Shown: positions 33,061 through 41,918, counted from the first letter of the stretch. The stretch is DNA of 64,000 nt from Thiolapillus brandeum (GCF_000828615.1 NZ_AP012273.1:496001-560000), one strand, 5' to 3'. The notes: a model not told the origin generated them from the letters alone. Numbers and translations: made by a program.

Positions 33061-33630
33061 CTAAGGGAGAGGGAACATTTTATTGATGGTTCGGGCAGGC
33101 TTGGCCATGTGCTGCATGTCGGACGCCATGAGTTGTACCTGGTCATCCATGCGGCTGATGGAGACGGACATGCCGTCTACCGAATGGCGCACGTTGGTCA
33201 CTTGCTTGCCCATGTCGCTGATGGTCTGACGCATACGATCCATGTCGGTGGTGATGGTGCTGATCTCCTGCTTCATGGTGGTGGTCTGGTCATCCATGAG
33301 TTGCAGCAGGGCGACGCGTTTGGCCATGGAGTCGATGTATTCCGACATCTGATCCATGCGCACAGTGATGGAGGAGAAATTGGTGTTCATATCCAGTACC
33401 ACGTCAGAGATGCGGTTGATCTGGGAAGAGAGGGTCAGGAGCAAAACCAGTATGGAAATGGCGATCAATGCAAGCACGGCCATGCCAATACGAATGGCAT
33501 GTTTGAGATCATCTGCCAGTTTCGCGGAGATTTCGATCTGGCTGAGCATCATGGCTTCAAAAGAGCGGGTGGCGCGCAGCAGTTGCTGATCGGAAATGGG
33601 CTCGGGCTTGTCTTTTTTCTCGACGGTCAT
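33061..33630 (-). CDS. Met-rich single-pass membrane coiled-coil protein (paralogue A)
   Basis: 189 residues; same plan as the downstream gene: cytoplasmic N-terminus (LRATRSFEAMMLSQIEISAKLADDLKHA), one membrane helix (IGMAVLALIAISILVLLLTL, about 45-65), then a coiled coil of repeated M-x2-x3 spacing (TTMKQEISTITTDMDRMRQTISDMGKQV; SVDGMSVSISRMDDQVQLMASDMQHM) and a C-terminus ARTINKMFPLP. Resembles methyl-accepting protein helices but has no HAMP or signalling hairpin. I start it at ATG 33630; an upstream frame to 33699 lacks support. The stop is followed directly by the paralogue, so the two form an operon. Function unknown. Confidence 0.75.
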   Translation of the reverse strand: MTVEKKDKPEPISDQQLLRATRSFEAMMLSQIEISAKLADDLKHAIRIGMAVLALIAISILVLLLTLSSQINRISDVVLDMNTNFSSITVRMDQMSEYIDSMAKRVALLQLMDDQTTTMKQEISTITTDMDRMRQTISDMGKQVTNVRHSVDGMSVSISRMDDQVQLMASDMQHMAKPARTINKMFPLP

Positions 33631-33714
33631 GGCTACAGGCCTGGCGGAACAATAGGTTACTATATCAATATATCGGGCAAATGTTCTACAACGGGCCATG
33701 GGAGCTTAACTGAT

Positions 33715-34371
33715 ATGGAAAAACGGTTCTGGCTGGATTGCTGGGCGGAACAGCGCATTGGTTTTCACCTCCCGGAGATCAACCCCCATCTTCAGCGTCA
33801 CTGGGATGGCTTGGCAGTACCCGCTGGTGGGCGGGTGCTGGTGCCTCTTTGCGGCAAATCCCTGGATATGCTGTGGTTGCGGGAGAAGGGATATGAGGTC
33901 CTGGGGGTGGAGCTCAGCGACATCGCGCTACAGGACTTTTCCCGGGAAAATGAACTATCCCTGGAATGGTCCCGGGAAGGTGGATTTGCCTCTGCCTGCT
34001 GCGATGGCCTGACCTTGTTGAAGGGAGACTTCTTCCACCTGCAGGCCCGCCAGGTGGGAGAACTGACAGCGGTGTATGACCGGGCAGCGCTGGTGGCGCT
34101 TCCCGCTTCTATGCGCCCGTCCTATGTGGAGCAGGTCACCCGTTTGCTGGCGCCAGGCGCTGCCGGCTTGCTGGTGAGTATAGATTATCCCGAGGGAGCA
34201 ATGGCCGGACCGCCGTTCAGTGTGCCTGCGGCTGAGGTGATGGCGCTGTACGAAGATGCCTTTGAGGTGAATCTGTTGGAAACCGGGGATGTGCTGAAAG
34301 CCAATCCCCGGTTGGCAGAAAAGGGTATCAAGTACCTGCGGAAGCAGGTGTGGGGTCTGCGCCGCCGCTGA
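33715..34371 (+). CDS. tpm: Thiopurine S-methyltransferase family protein
   Basis: 218 residues, soluble SAM-dependent methyltransferase. N-terminus FWLDCWAEQRIGFHLPEINPHLQRHW is the family hallmark; RVLVPLCGKSLDMLWLREKGYEVLGVELS forms the SAM site; YDRAALVALPASMRPSYV and GLLVSIDYPEGAMAGPPFSVP complete it. In bacteria it methylates thiopurines and tellurite/selenite; the physiological substrate is unclear. ATG 33715 has GGAG ten bases upstream. Divergent from the Met-rich membrane pair. Confidence 0.93.
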   Translation: MEKRFWLDCWAEQRIGFHLPEINPHLQRHWDGLAVPAGGRVLVPLCGKSLDMLWLREKGYEVLGVELSDIALQDFSRENELSLEWSREGGFASACCDGLTLLKGDFFHLQARQVGELTAVYDRAALVALPASMRPSYVEQVTRLLAPGAAGLLVSIDYPEGAMAGPPFSVPAAEVMALYEDAFEVNLLETGDVLKANPRLAEKGIKYLRKQVWGLRRR

Positions 34372-34522
34372 CCGGCCTGGGGACCCGTCGGCTCAGGTGC
34401 TGTTTTTCATATGGCGTTGAAGAGTGCTATTATTAGCAGGTTATGAATTACTGGTGGTGTCACAGGCAAACATCTGCTGGCGCCGACCCAAACTGATCTA
34501 CCTATTTCGAGGAGCTTTAATC

Positions 34523-34984
34523 GTGGCGAAGAAAATTTCTGTTTCCCTGCTTTCCCTGCTGGCTGTAGCCACCCTGTCCGGTGTAGCCATGGCTGAAGAT
34601 GACGTGTTGTCCCGCATCAAACCTGTGGGCCAGGTGAATGTTGGTGGCGCCGCTCCGGCTCCTGCGGCAGCTCCTGCTGCTCCGGCCGCAGCAGCGCCTG
34701 CCGCTGCTTCTGCTCCCGCGGCACCAGCAGCTGCCGCTGACCCCGGTGCTGCAGCATACCAGGCCAAAGGTTGCGGTGGTTGTCATGGCGCCGACGGCAA
34801 GACTACTCCCATGGGCACCTATCCCAAGATTGCCGGTCAGAGTGCCGTTTACCTGCTGGCACAGATGACGGACATCAAGAGTGGTACCCGTGCGAATGGC
34901 CAGACAGCCATGATGAAGCCCATTATTGCCGGTGTCAGTGATGACGAGATGAAGGCCATCGCCGAGTGGCTGTCCAAACAGTAA
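34523..34984 (+). CDS. Small cytochrome c (c5-like) with Ala/Pro linker
   Basis: 153 residues exported to the periplasm: signal peptide MAKKISVSLLSLLAVATLSGVAMA, a 30-residue Ala/Pro-rich linker (45-73), then a mono-haem class I domain with GCGGCHG (CxxCH at 84-88) and a C-terminal MMKP with the distal Met ligand (130/131). The c5-like layout, often found fused or paired with oxidases or used as a free electron shuttle, fits. GTG 34523 has GAGGAG eight bases upstream. Needs the Ccm system encoded at 51309-58593. Confidence 0.92.
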   Translation: MAKKISVSLLSLLAVATLSGVAMAEDDVLSRIKPVGQVNVGGAAPAPAAAPAAPAAAAPAAASAPAAPAAAADPGAAAYQAKGCGGCHGADGKTTPMGTYPKIAGQSAVYLLAQMTDIKSGTRANGQTAMMKPIIAGVSDDEMKAIAEWLSKQ

Positions 34985-34993
34985 AACCCATGG

Positions 34994-35018
34994 AAACGCA
35001 TCCCCCGGGGTGCGTTTT
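34994..35018. terminator. Terminator between cytochrome c5-like gene and rep
   Basis: Stem aaacgca (34994-35000) with tgcgttt (35011-35017), extended by CCCC/GGGG in the loop and flanked by an A run and a T run. It may serve both convergent genes. Confidence 0.75.
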
Positions 35019-35075
35019 ACATTCTGCACCCAGGGCGTGAGGTGCCTGAAAACGGCACCACGAAGCCCTGCGGTG

Positions 35076-37082
35076 TTACTCCAGCAGAGCCTTGAGACCG
35101 GCCAGGTGGGCTTTTCCCCTGGCCTTCTTCTTTTCTTCCGGCTCTTCTGACTGGCCCTGGCCTTCCCATACGAGGTCTTCCCGGGGCAGTTCCTCGAGAA
35201 AACGGCTGGGTTCGCAGTCCACCACTTCACCGCCCTTGCGCCGCTTGCGTGCGCAACTGATGTGCAATACCCGCCGGGCCCGGGTGATGCCGACATAAGC
35301 CAGGCGGCGTTCTTCTTCGATGTTGTCTTCCTCGATGCTGCTGTGATGGGGCAATAGGCCCTCTTCCATGCCTACCAGGAATACATAGGGGAATTCCAGT
35401 CCCTTGGCGGCATGCAGGGTCATAAGGCTCACCCGGTCTTCACTGGATTCCTCGTCCTGGCGTTCGAGTATGTCCATCAGGCCCAGGTGGCTGACCATAT
35501 CCGCCAGTGGCTTGCCCGTCATTTCGTCCTGCTGCAGGCGTGTCAGCCAATCCACCAGCTCGCCTACGTTTTCCCAGCGCCGCATGGCCGCCTTGTCATT
35601 GCCCGAGGTTTGATACAACCAGCCTTCATAGTCCATGTCGTTGAGGAGTTCACCCAGAGTTTCAACGGCATCATCTTCATGGGCTCTGCGTGACAGTTGG
35701 CGTATCCACCCCTGAAACTGTTGCAGGCGTTTCAGGGGGGCGGCCTTGATGTATTCCGCCACTCCCAACTCATCGATGGCCTCGAACAGGGGTACGCCCC
35801 GCTGGCTGGCATAAGCAGAAAGCTGTTCCAGGGTGCCGGGACCGATCTGGCGCCGCGGGGTGTTGACGACGCGCAGGAAGGCGGCGTCATCCTGGGGATT
35901 GGCCAGCAGACGCAGGTAGGCCATGATGTCCTTGATCTCCGTGCGCGAGAAGAAAGCGCTGCCTCCGCTGATGAAGTAGGGCACGCTATGCAGGCGCAGG
36001 AGTTTTTCGAAGATGCGCGACTGGTGATTGCCGCGGTAGAGAATGGCATAGTCGCCGTAGTGGCGTCCCAGCATGACCTTCTGGTGGATGATTTCCGATA
36101 CCACCCGTTCGGCTTCGTTTTCCTCATCCCGGCACTGGAAGATGCGGATCTCCTCGCCTGGGCCGAGCTCGCTCCACAGGCGCTTTTCAAATACATGGGG
36201 ATTGTTGGCAATGAGGCTGTTGGCGGATTTCAGGATACGACCTGTGGAGCGGTAATTCTGTTCCAGTTTCACCACTTTGAGGGTGGGAAAATCCTCCTTC
36301 AGGCGCCCCAGGTTCTCGGGCCGGGCGCCGCGCCAGGCATAAATGGACTGGTCGTCGTCTCCCACGACGGTAAGGGCGCCGCGCACGCCTGCCAGCAAGC
36401 GCACCAGTTCATACTGGGCGCTGTTGGTATCCTGGTATTCGTCTACCAGCAGATAGTGGATCCTGTGCTGCCAGCGCTCCAGAATCTCCGGGTTGCTGCG
36501 CAGCAGCTGTACCGGCAACTGGATGAGATCGTCGAAATCTACGGCATTGTAGGCCCCCAGGGCACGCTGGTAGGCGGCATAGATCTGGCCATGGCGCAAA
36601 GCCAGTTCATCCTCGGCCCGGGACATGGCTTCCTCGGGACTCAGCAGGTCGTTTTTCCACTGGGAGATCTGCCAACGGGCGAGGTTGACGGCCTGGTTGT
36701 CCGGCTCATCCTTGAGCAGGATTTCCTTGAGCAGGTGCTCAGTGTCCTGGGTGTCCAGGATACTGAATCCCGGACGCAGGCCAGCAGCCTTGTGCTCCCG
36801 TTTCAGCAGGTTCAGTCCCAGGGTGTGAAAGGTGGAGATACTCAGGCCACGGCTGTTGCTGCCCTGCAGCAACTCCGTGACCCGGGCTTTCATCTCCCGG
36901 GCCGCCTTGTTGGTGAAGGTGACCGCGGTGATGTGGTGGGGTGCCATGCCGATGCTGTTTACCAGGTAGGCAATCTTGCGCGTGATCACCCGGGTCTTGC
37001 CGGAACCGGCCCCGGCCAGAACCAGCAGAGGGCTGTCCAGCCAGGCCACGGCTTCTCGCTGTCTTGGATTGAGGTCGTTCAT
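35076..37082 (-). CDS. rep: ATP-dependent DNA helicase Rep
   Basis: 668-residue superfamily 1A helicase that translocates 3' to 5' and clears proteins from DNA ahead of replication forks. Starts MNDLNPRQREAV; Walker A GAGSGKT at 24-30; motif II VDEYQDTN; motif III GDDDQSIYAWRGA; motif IV EQNYRST; motif V SLMTLHAAKGLEFPYVFLVG; motif VI AYVGITRARRVLHIS. The length and N-terminus match Rep rather than UvrD (about 720). Divergent from the LOG-family gene with a 66-base gap. Confidence 0.95.
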   Translation of the reverse strand: MNDLNPRQREAVAWLDSPLLVLAGAGSGKTRVITRKIAYLVNSIGMAPHHITAVTFTNKAAREMKARVTELLQGSNSRGLSISTFHTLGLNLLKREHKAAGLRPGFSILDTQDTEHLLKEILLKDEPDNQAVNLARWQISQWKNDLLSPEEAMSRAEDELALRHGQIYAAYQRALGAYNAVDFDDLIQLPVQLLRSNPEILERWQHRIHYLLVDEYQDTNSAQYELVRLLAGVRGALTVVGDDDQSIYAWRGARPENLGRLKEDFPTLKVVKLEQNYRSTGRILKSANSLIANNPHVFEKRLWSELGPGEEIRIFQCRDEENEAERVVSEIIHQKVMLGRHYGDYAILYRGNHQSRIFEKLLRLHSVPYFISGGSAFFSRTEIKDIMAYLRLLANPQDDAAFLRVVNTPRRQIGPGTLEQLSAYASQRGVPLFEAIDELGVAEYIKAAPLKRLQQFQGWIRQLSRRAHEDDAVETLGELLNDMDYEGWLYQTSGNDKAAMRRWENVGELVDWLTRLQQDEMTGKPLADMVSHLGLMDILERQDEESSEDRVSLMTLHAAKGLEFPYVFLVGMEEGLLPHHSSIEEDNIEEERRLAYVGITRARRVLHISCARKRRKGGEVVDCEPSRFLEELPREDLVWEGQGQSEEPEEKKKARGKAHLAGLKALLE

Positions 37083-37148
37083 GGCCTATAGTGATCATCT
37101 TCTTGTGACTGCCCGCAGGGGCGGCATTTTAACCCGTTGAGAGGCGAC

Positions 37149-37868
37149 ATGAACGATTTTTCCTCCATACGCCCACGGACCCCCGCCGTGGATGCGGAAC
37201 TGAACCGGGAGTCCTGGCGAGTGTTTCAGATCATGGCTGAGTTTGTCGAGGGTTTCGAAAAACTCAGCCGTATCCGCCCCGCAGTGAGTATTTTCGGTTC
37301 CGCACGTACCCCGGAAGATCATCCCTGGTATCAGAAGGCCGAAGAGGTGGCCCGGCTGCTGTCCGAAGCCGGGTTTTCAGTTATCAGTGGTGGTGGCCCC
37401 GGTATCATGGAGGCCGCCAACAAGGGTGCTCATGCCGGTCCTTCCCCCAGTGTGGGACTGAACATCCTGCTGCCTCACGAGCAACATGGCAATCCCTATC
37501 AGGACGTATCCCTGACCTATCGGCATTTTTTCGCCCGCAAGGTCATGTTCATCAAATACGCCACGGCCTATGTGGTACTTCCCGGTGGTTTCGGCACCCT
37601 GGATGAACTGGCTGAGTGTCTGACCCTGGTACAGACGGGCAAGGGCCGGCGTATTCCCATTATCCTGGTGGACAGTGGTTTCTGGGCGGGTCTGCTGGAC
37701 TGGTTCCGCAATATCCTGTGTGAAGCTGGCACCATCAGTCCGGAGGATATGGACCTGATCCAGGTCTGCGATGACCCACAAGCCATCGTGCAGGGGATCT
37801 TCGATCATTATGGCGGTCGCGGTTTTGAGCCTTCTGCTGCTGAAAGGGAAATCCTTCTGGAGTTATAA
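37149..37868 (+). CDS. LOG-family protein (TIGR00730 type nucleotide phosphoribohydrolase)
   Basis: 239 residues, cytoplasmic Rossmann fold. Signature SGGGPGIMEAANKGA and PGGFGTLDELAE, the lysine decarboxylase-like/LOG motif that cleaves nucleoside monophosphates to base and ribose phosphate. N-terminal ESWRVFQIMAEFVEGFEKL is the extension found in the proteobacterial subgroup. ATG 37149 is preceded by GAGAGG; TTG 37137 would add four residues. Stop and next start overlap (TAATG). Confidence 0.92.
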   Translation: MNDFSSIRPRTPAVDAELNRESWRVFQIMAEFVEGFEKLSRIRPAVSIFGSARTPEDHPWYQKAEEVARLLSEAGFSVISGGGPGIMEAANKGAHAGPSPSVGLNILLPHEQHGNPYQDVSLTYRHFFARKVMFIKYATAYVVLPGGFGTLDELAECLTLVQTGKGRRIPIILVDSGFWAGLLDWFRNILCEAGTISPEDMDLIQVCDDPQAIVQGIFDHYGGRGFEPSAAEREILLEL

Positions 37869-38209
37869 TGAAGCTTCTTTTATTTGCTCTGGCCAACCTG
37901 ATGAAGATGCTGCTTGTTTCATTCCTGCTGTTGTTTTCTGTTACTTCCTTAGCAGAGGACGCGGCATCTCAGTTGCCGCCGGGAGCCGATGATGGGGAAA
38001 CTCTGGAGCCTGAGGTGACCATCCGTCAGGAGGGCAGCCGGACTGTCCACGAATACCGGGTCAATGGGCGCCTGTACATGGTAAAGATCGTACCCAGGGT
38101 CGGTCCTCCCTATTATCTGATGGATTCCAATGGTGATGGCGAGATGGACACCCGGGAAGATGATCCCAACGGTGTGGTGCTTCCCCAGTGGATACTGCTT
38201 CGCTGGTAG
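37868..38209 (+). CDS. DUF2782 family periplasmic protein
   Basis: 113 residues: signal peptide (about 1-29), then a domain with TVHEYRVNGRLYMVKIVPRVGPPYYLMDSNGDGEMDTRED and the C-terminal QWILLRW, the pattern of DUF2782, a gammaproteobacterial family of unknown function. A DxDxDG-like loop (DSNGDGEMD) could bind calcium. Overlaps the LOG-family gene and precedes TRAP permease subunits by ten bases. Confidence 0.85.
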   Translation: MKLLLFALANLMKMLLVSFLLLFSVTSLAEDAASQLPPGADDGETLEPEVTIRQEGSRTVHEYRVNGRLYMVKIVPRVGPPYYLMDSNGDGEMDTREDDPNGVVLPQWILLRW

Positions 38210-38219
38210 GGAGCGGTTT

Positions 38220-38717
38220 TTGATTCGTAAACTCGAAGCCATCGCCGAACTCAGTGGCCGGGTCATCGCCTGGGCCACCCTGCTCATGGTGCTGGTTACA
38301 TTTTGCGTGGTGGTGTTGCGTTACGCCTTCAATACCGGCTGGATCGCCATGCAGGAATCCATTACCTATCTGCATGCTACGGTATTCATGCTCGGCGCTG
38401 CGTATACCTTCAAGGATGATGGCCACGTGCGCGTGGATATTTTCTACCAGAAGTTCGGCAACAGGGGCCGGGCCTGGGTAAACCTGATGGGCACGATCTT
38501 GCTGCTCTATCCCCTGATGATCTTCATTCTCTGGGTGAGTTGGGAGTATGTCACGGAATCCTGGAAGGTCATGGAGGGCTCGCGGGAGGCGGGCGGTCTC
38601 CCCGGTGTGTTCCTGCTCAAGAGTCTGCTCCTGCTCATGCCTGTGGCCATGATGATGCAGGGCCTGGTGACCATTCTGCGCAGTCTGGACATTCTCACAG
38701 GTTCCAGGCATGGCTGA
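38220..38717 (+). CDS. dctQ: TRAP transporter small permease (DctQ-like)
   Basis: 165-residue inner-membrane protein with four helices. DctQ pattern: VVVLRYAFNTGWIAMQESITYLHATVFMLGAAYTFKDDGHVRVDIFY, then two helices at about 85-110 and 125-150. It forms a permease with DctM. Start TTG 38220 follows GGGAG by six bases; there is no ATG in a better position, and longer frames run into the upstream gene. Stop overlaps dctM by eight bases. Confidence 0.9.
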   Translation: MIRKLEAIAELSGRVIAWATLLMVLVTFCVVVLRYAFNTGWIAMQESITYLHATVFMLGAAYTFKDDGHVRVDIFYQKFGNRGRAWVNLMGTILLLYPLMIFILWVSWEYVTESWKVMEGSREAGGLPGVFLLKSLLLLMPVAMMMQGLVTILRSLDILTGSRHG

Positions 38718-40089
38718 GTGGATGCCTTTCATCCTGTTTGGGATAGTGGCCCTGGTGCTCATGCTGGGCTATCCCGTGGCATTTACCCTGGGTGGGGTAT
38801 CCCTGATCTTCGCCTTCTTCGGAGAATGGCTGGAGCTGTTCGATGATGCCTTCCTGCAGGCGCTGCCCAACAGGCTCTATGGGGTGATGACCAATGAAAC
38901 CCTCATCGCCGTGCCCCTGTTCGTATTCATGGGGGTGATGCTGGAGCGCTCCAGGGTGGCGGAAAGCCTTCTGGATACCATGGCGGATCTGTTTGGTGGT
39001 TTGCGTGGCGGGCTGGGTATCTCTGTGACCCTGGTGGGTATGCTCCTTGCGGCCAGTACCGGCATCGTGGGAGCGACCGTAGTGACCATGGGGCTGCTGT
39101 CGCTGCCTACCATGATCAAGCGCAACTATGATCCGGCGGTAGCTGCCGGTACTATCTGCGCCTCCGGTACCCTGGGGCAGATCATCCCACCGTCCATCGT
39201 ACTGGTGTTGCTTGGGGATGTGTTGTCTTCCGCCTACCAGCAGGCCCAATTGAACATGGGCAAGTGGAACCTGGAAACCGTGTCGGTCGGGGATTTGTTC
39301 GTGGGGGCGGTGATTCCCGGTTTGGGACTGGTGCTCATGTATCTGCTCTATATTCTTGGGGTGGCCCTGTTTCAGCCGAAAAAAGTGCCTCCCGCTCCAG
39401 TGAGATCCGCAACCCAGAGTTCCCTGTGGTGGCGCGTGTTGACGGTGCTTATGCCGCCGCTGCTGCTCATCGTGGCGGTGCTGGGCTCGATACTGGCGGG
39501 TGTGGCTACGCCTACCGAGGCTGCTTCTGTAGGGGCGGTGGGCGCCATGCTGTTGGCTGCCCAGCGGCGTGAACTCAGCATGGATTCCCTGCGTGAGGTG
39601 ATGCATGCCACGGTGAAAGTCACCAGTATGGTGTTCATGATATTTATTGGTGCGGCGGTATTCTCCCTGGTGTTTCGGGGGTTTGGCGGTGATGACCGTG
39701 TGGATGAACTGCTCACCAATCTGCCTGGGGGGGTAGTGGGCGCCGTGGCGGTGGTGATGCTGCTCATGTTCCTGCTGGGTTTTATTCTGGATTTTATCGA
39801 GATCACCTTTGTGGTAGTGCCTATCGTAGGCCCCATATTGCTGGCCATGGGGCTGGATCCCGTGTGGTTGGGCATCATGATCGCCATCAATCTGCAGACA
39901 TCCTTTCTTACTCCGCCCTTTGGCTTTGCCTTGTTTTATCTTCGGGGTGTCGCACCTCCCGAAGTCACTACCGGCGCTATCTACCGGGGTGTGATACCAT
40001 TTATTTTGATACAGCTCATCATGTTGGGTATGCTGGCATGGTGGCCCGAGCTGGCGACCTGGTTGCCAGGGGTGGTTTACGCAGAATAA
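38710..40089 (+). CDS. dctM: TRAP transporter large permease (DctM-like)
   Basis: 459 residues with about twelve helices. DctM features: GVMTNETLIAVPLFVFMGVMLERS, ASTGIVGATVVTMGLLSLPTMIKRNYDPAVAAGTICASGTLGQIIPPSIVLVLLGDV, and LNLQTSFLTPPFGFALFYLRGVAP-type end (INLQTSFLTPPFGFALFY). Sodium-driven uptake of an organic acid is the family role; the substrate-binding protein DctP is not in the window, so the substrate cannot be guessed. Confidence 0.93.
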   Translation: MAEWMPFILFGIVALVLMLGYPVAFTLGGVSLIFAFFGEWLELFDDAFLQALPNRLYGVMTNETLIAVPLFVFMGVMLERSRVAESLLDTMADLFGGLRGGLGISVTLVGMLLAASTGIVGATVVTMGLLSLPTMIKRNYDPAVAAGTICASGTLGQIIPPSIVLVLLGDVLSSAYQQAQLNMGKWNLETVSVGDLFVGAVIPGLGLVLMYLLYILGVALFQPKKVPPAPVRSATQSSLWWRVLTVLMPPLLLIVAVLGSILAGVATPTEAASVGAVGAMLLAAQRRELSMDSLREVMHATVKVTSMVFMIFIGAAVFSLVFRGFGGDDRVDELLTNLPGGVVGAVAVVMLLMFLLGFILDFIEITFVVVPIVGPILLAMGLDPVWLGIMIAINLQTSFLTPPFGFALFYLRGVAPPEVTTGAIYRGVIPFILIQLIMLGMLAWWPELATWLPGVVYAE

Positions 40090-40151
40090 CCAGGAACCGT
40101 GGAGGAGCGGTTTCGGGAATGAGCCGGGTTTTGGTTGATCTGGCTAAACTG

Positions 40152-40171
40152 TCCAGACCGGAGAGTCTGGA
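40152..40171 (+). other. Short hairpin in the 187-base gap before the NapC-like gene
   Basis: Stem 40152-40158 with 40165-40171 (seven pairs). It has no T tract; it may mark the end of the TRAP operon or a leader. The rest of the gap 40090-40276 holds no gene. Confidence 0.35.
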
Positions 40172-40276
40172 TGGCAGGAAGCGATTTTATGATTTCCGGC
40201 TTGCAATGAGCCGATACTTTTGTGATGGCTCCTGTCAGATATTGAATCAACAACTATAGAAAAAGGGGGGATAGCT

Positions 40277-40831
40277 GTGGCACAACGAATCAGTCTGGGT
40301 CTGGCCATAATCATTTTCATTGCCGGTGTGGTATTTGCCGGCCTGTTCAATATGGGACTGTCCTACACTAACCAATTGGAGTTTTGCACCTCCTGCCATT
40401 CCATGAAGGTAAACCTGGAGGAATATAAGGAGACCGTACATTATAAAAGTGCTTCAGGTGTGCGAGCCGTGTGTTCCGACTGTCATGTGCCCAAGTCTTT
40501 TGGACCCAAAATGGTGGCCAAGGTGCTGGCCTATAAAGATGTCTTGCATGAGATTCTCGGCACCCTGGATACCAAGGAAAAGTACGAAGCTCATCGCTGG
40601 GAAATGGCCAATGACGTATGGGAGAAAATGAAATCGACGGATTCCCGGGAATGCCGTTCTTGTCACAAGTGGGATGCCATGGATCTGGCCGAACAGGATC
40701 GTAGCGCACGCAAGCGCCATGGCCGTGCAAGGGATGAGGGCAAGACCTGTATCGACTGCCACAAGGGCATTGCCCATGAGGAGCCGGACGAGCCCGAAGA
40801 AGATGAGGAGGAGGCAGCCCAGGCGGGCTGA
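40277..40831 (+). CDS. Tetrahaem NapC/NirT-type cytochrome c
   Basis: 184 residues. One N-terminal membrane helix (LGLAIIIFIAGVVFAGLF, about 7-24) anchors a periplasmic tetrahaem domain: CTSCH (37-41), CSDCH (66-70), CRSCH (126-130) and CIDCH (158-162). The RECRSCHKWDAMDL stretch and the overall layout match NapC/NirT/TorC quinol dehydrogenases, which pass electrons from the quinol pool to periplasmic partners. The C-terminus is strongly acidic (EEPDEPEEDEEE). GTG 40277 follows GGGGGGA. Neighbouring dihaem and heptahaem genes are candidate partners. Confidence 0.92.
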   Translation: MAQRISLGLAIIIFIAGVVFAGLFNMGLSYTNQLEFCTSCHSMKVNLEEYKETVHYKSASGVRAVCSDCHVPKSFGPKMVAKVLAYKDVLHEILGTLDTKEKYEAHRWEMANDVWEKMKSTDSRECRSCHKWDAMDLAEQDRSARKRHGRARDEGKTCIDCHKGIAHEEPDEPEEDEEEAAQAG

Positions 40832-40866
40832 CGGCAATGATCATGAGATACGGAATGAGGTTGCAA

Positions 40867-41814
40867 ATGAATATCCGCATATTGTTGGGAACCTTGTTGC
40901 TGCTGCTGTCTTTTGCTGCTGTTGCTGGCAATCCCGCTTTGGACAAGGAGCTGCGCCTGGCAGCCATCGTGGGGGATGTGGAAGCGGTGGAGAAGCTTCT
41001 GGACAAGGGTGCTGATGTGAACAGCGCAAACAAGTACGGCAAGACAGCCCTGATGATGGCGGCGGAAAATGGAAACATGGGTGTGGTTTCCCTGCTGCTG
41101 TCGCGTGGTGCAGACGTGAACCGGCGTACGGTTGCCAATTGCACGGCCCTGACATTGGCAGCGGAGAACGATGAACCGGAGGTCACTGCTTTGCTCATCG
41201 AACGGGGTGCCGATCTCAGTGCCCGTACCCGGGCCGGGGCTACGGCCTTACTCCTGGCGGCCCGTTATGGTGTCGATGACATGGTGGAGCAGTTGCTGTT
41301 TCGTGGCGCCGACCCCAACGACCGGGACAAGGAAGGGCGCACGCCGCTGATGCTGGCTGCAGCCCATGGCCATCTGAACAGCGTTAAACTGTTGCTGAAA
41401 CATGGTGCGAAAACCAATCTTGCAGACAATCGGGGCAAGACAGCGCTCATGTATGCGGTAGAAGCAGGGAAGAACATGGATCTGGTAAAGGCCCTGGTAG
41501 AGGCCGGTGAAGATGTCAACGCACGTTCAAAGGATGGCGCCACGCCGTTGATCTGGGCGGCGGGTAGCGGCAATGCAGAAGCGGTTACCTACTTGTTGCA
41601 AAAGGGCGCTGATATCAATGCCCAGGACAATGATGGCACCACTGCATTGCTCGAAGCAGTGGATGTGAGGGAGCCCGACGTTGTGAAGGTGTTGGTTTCA
41701 CGAGGGGCCGATCTGAGCATCAGGAACAAGCAGGGTAAAACGGTCAAAGACATCGCCCGTGGTTTTCGGGATCAACGTTGTCTTCAACTGCTCGATGGAG
41801 GGGACGATCATTGA
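40867..41814 (+). CDS. Exported ankyrin-repeat protein
   Basis: 315 residues with signal peptide MNIRILLGTLLLLLSFAAVAG and about eight or nine ankyrin repeats filling the rest (repeat core G-x-TAL-x-x-A-x2-G-x5-V-x-x-LL-x-GAD). There is no catalytic domain. The repeat is regular, for example ...KEGRTPLMLAAAHGH... and ...KDGATPLIWAAGSGN.... I chose ATG 40867 (GAGG six bases upstream) over ATG 40837. It is 36 bases after the NapC-like gene and probably co-transcribed; a periplasmic protein-binding role is inferred. Confidence 0.88.
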   Translation: MNIRILLGTLLLLLSFAAVAGNPALDKELRLAAIVGDVEAVEKLLDKGADVNSANKYGKTALMMAAENGNMGVVSLLLSRGADVNRRTVANCTALTLAAENDEPEVTALLIERGADLSARTRAGATALLLAARYGVDDMVEQLLFRGADPNDRDKEGRTPLMLAAAHGHLNSVKLLLKHGAKTNLADNRGKTALMYAVEAGKNMDLVKALVEAGEDVNARSKDGATPLIWAAGSGNAEAVTYLLQKGADINAQDNDGTTALLEAVDVREPDVVKVLVSRGADLSIRNKQGKTVKDIARGFRDQRCLQLLDGGDDH

Positions 41815-41845
41815 GGGTGCGTATTGCACCGGTCGGTGATAACAG

Positions 41846-41877
41846 AAAAAGCCATGCTAGGTCAGCATGGCTTTTTT
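41846..41877. terminator. Bidirectional terminator
   Basis: Perfect 13-bp stem (41846-41858 with 41864-41876), five-base loop, A5 on the left and T6 on the right. It lies between the ankyrin gene and the convergent cytochrome c gene. Confidence 0.93.
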
Positions 41878-41918
41878 CTTGTGGAAGGGCATCATGATGC
41901 CTGGCCAAGGCTGGACAA

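Noticed and set aside
33061-33630. Truncated chemoreceptor
   Set aside because: No HAMP domain or conserved signalling hairpin; a complete paralogue with the same plan follows.
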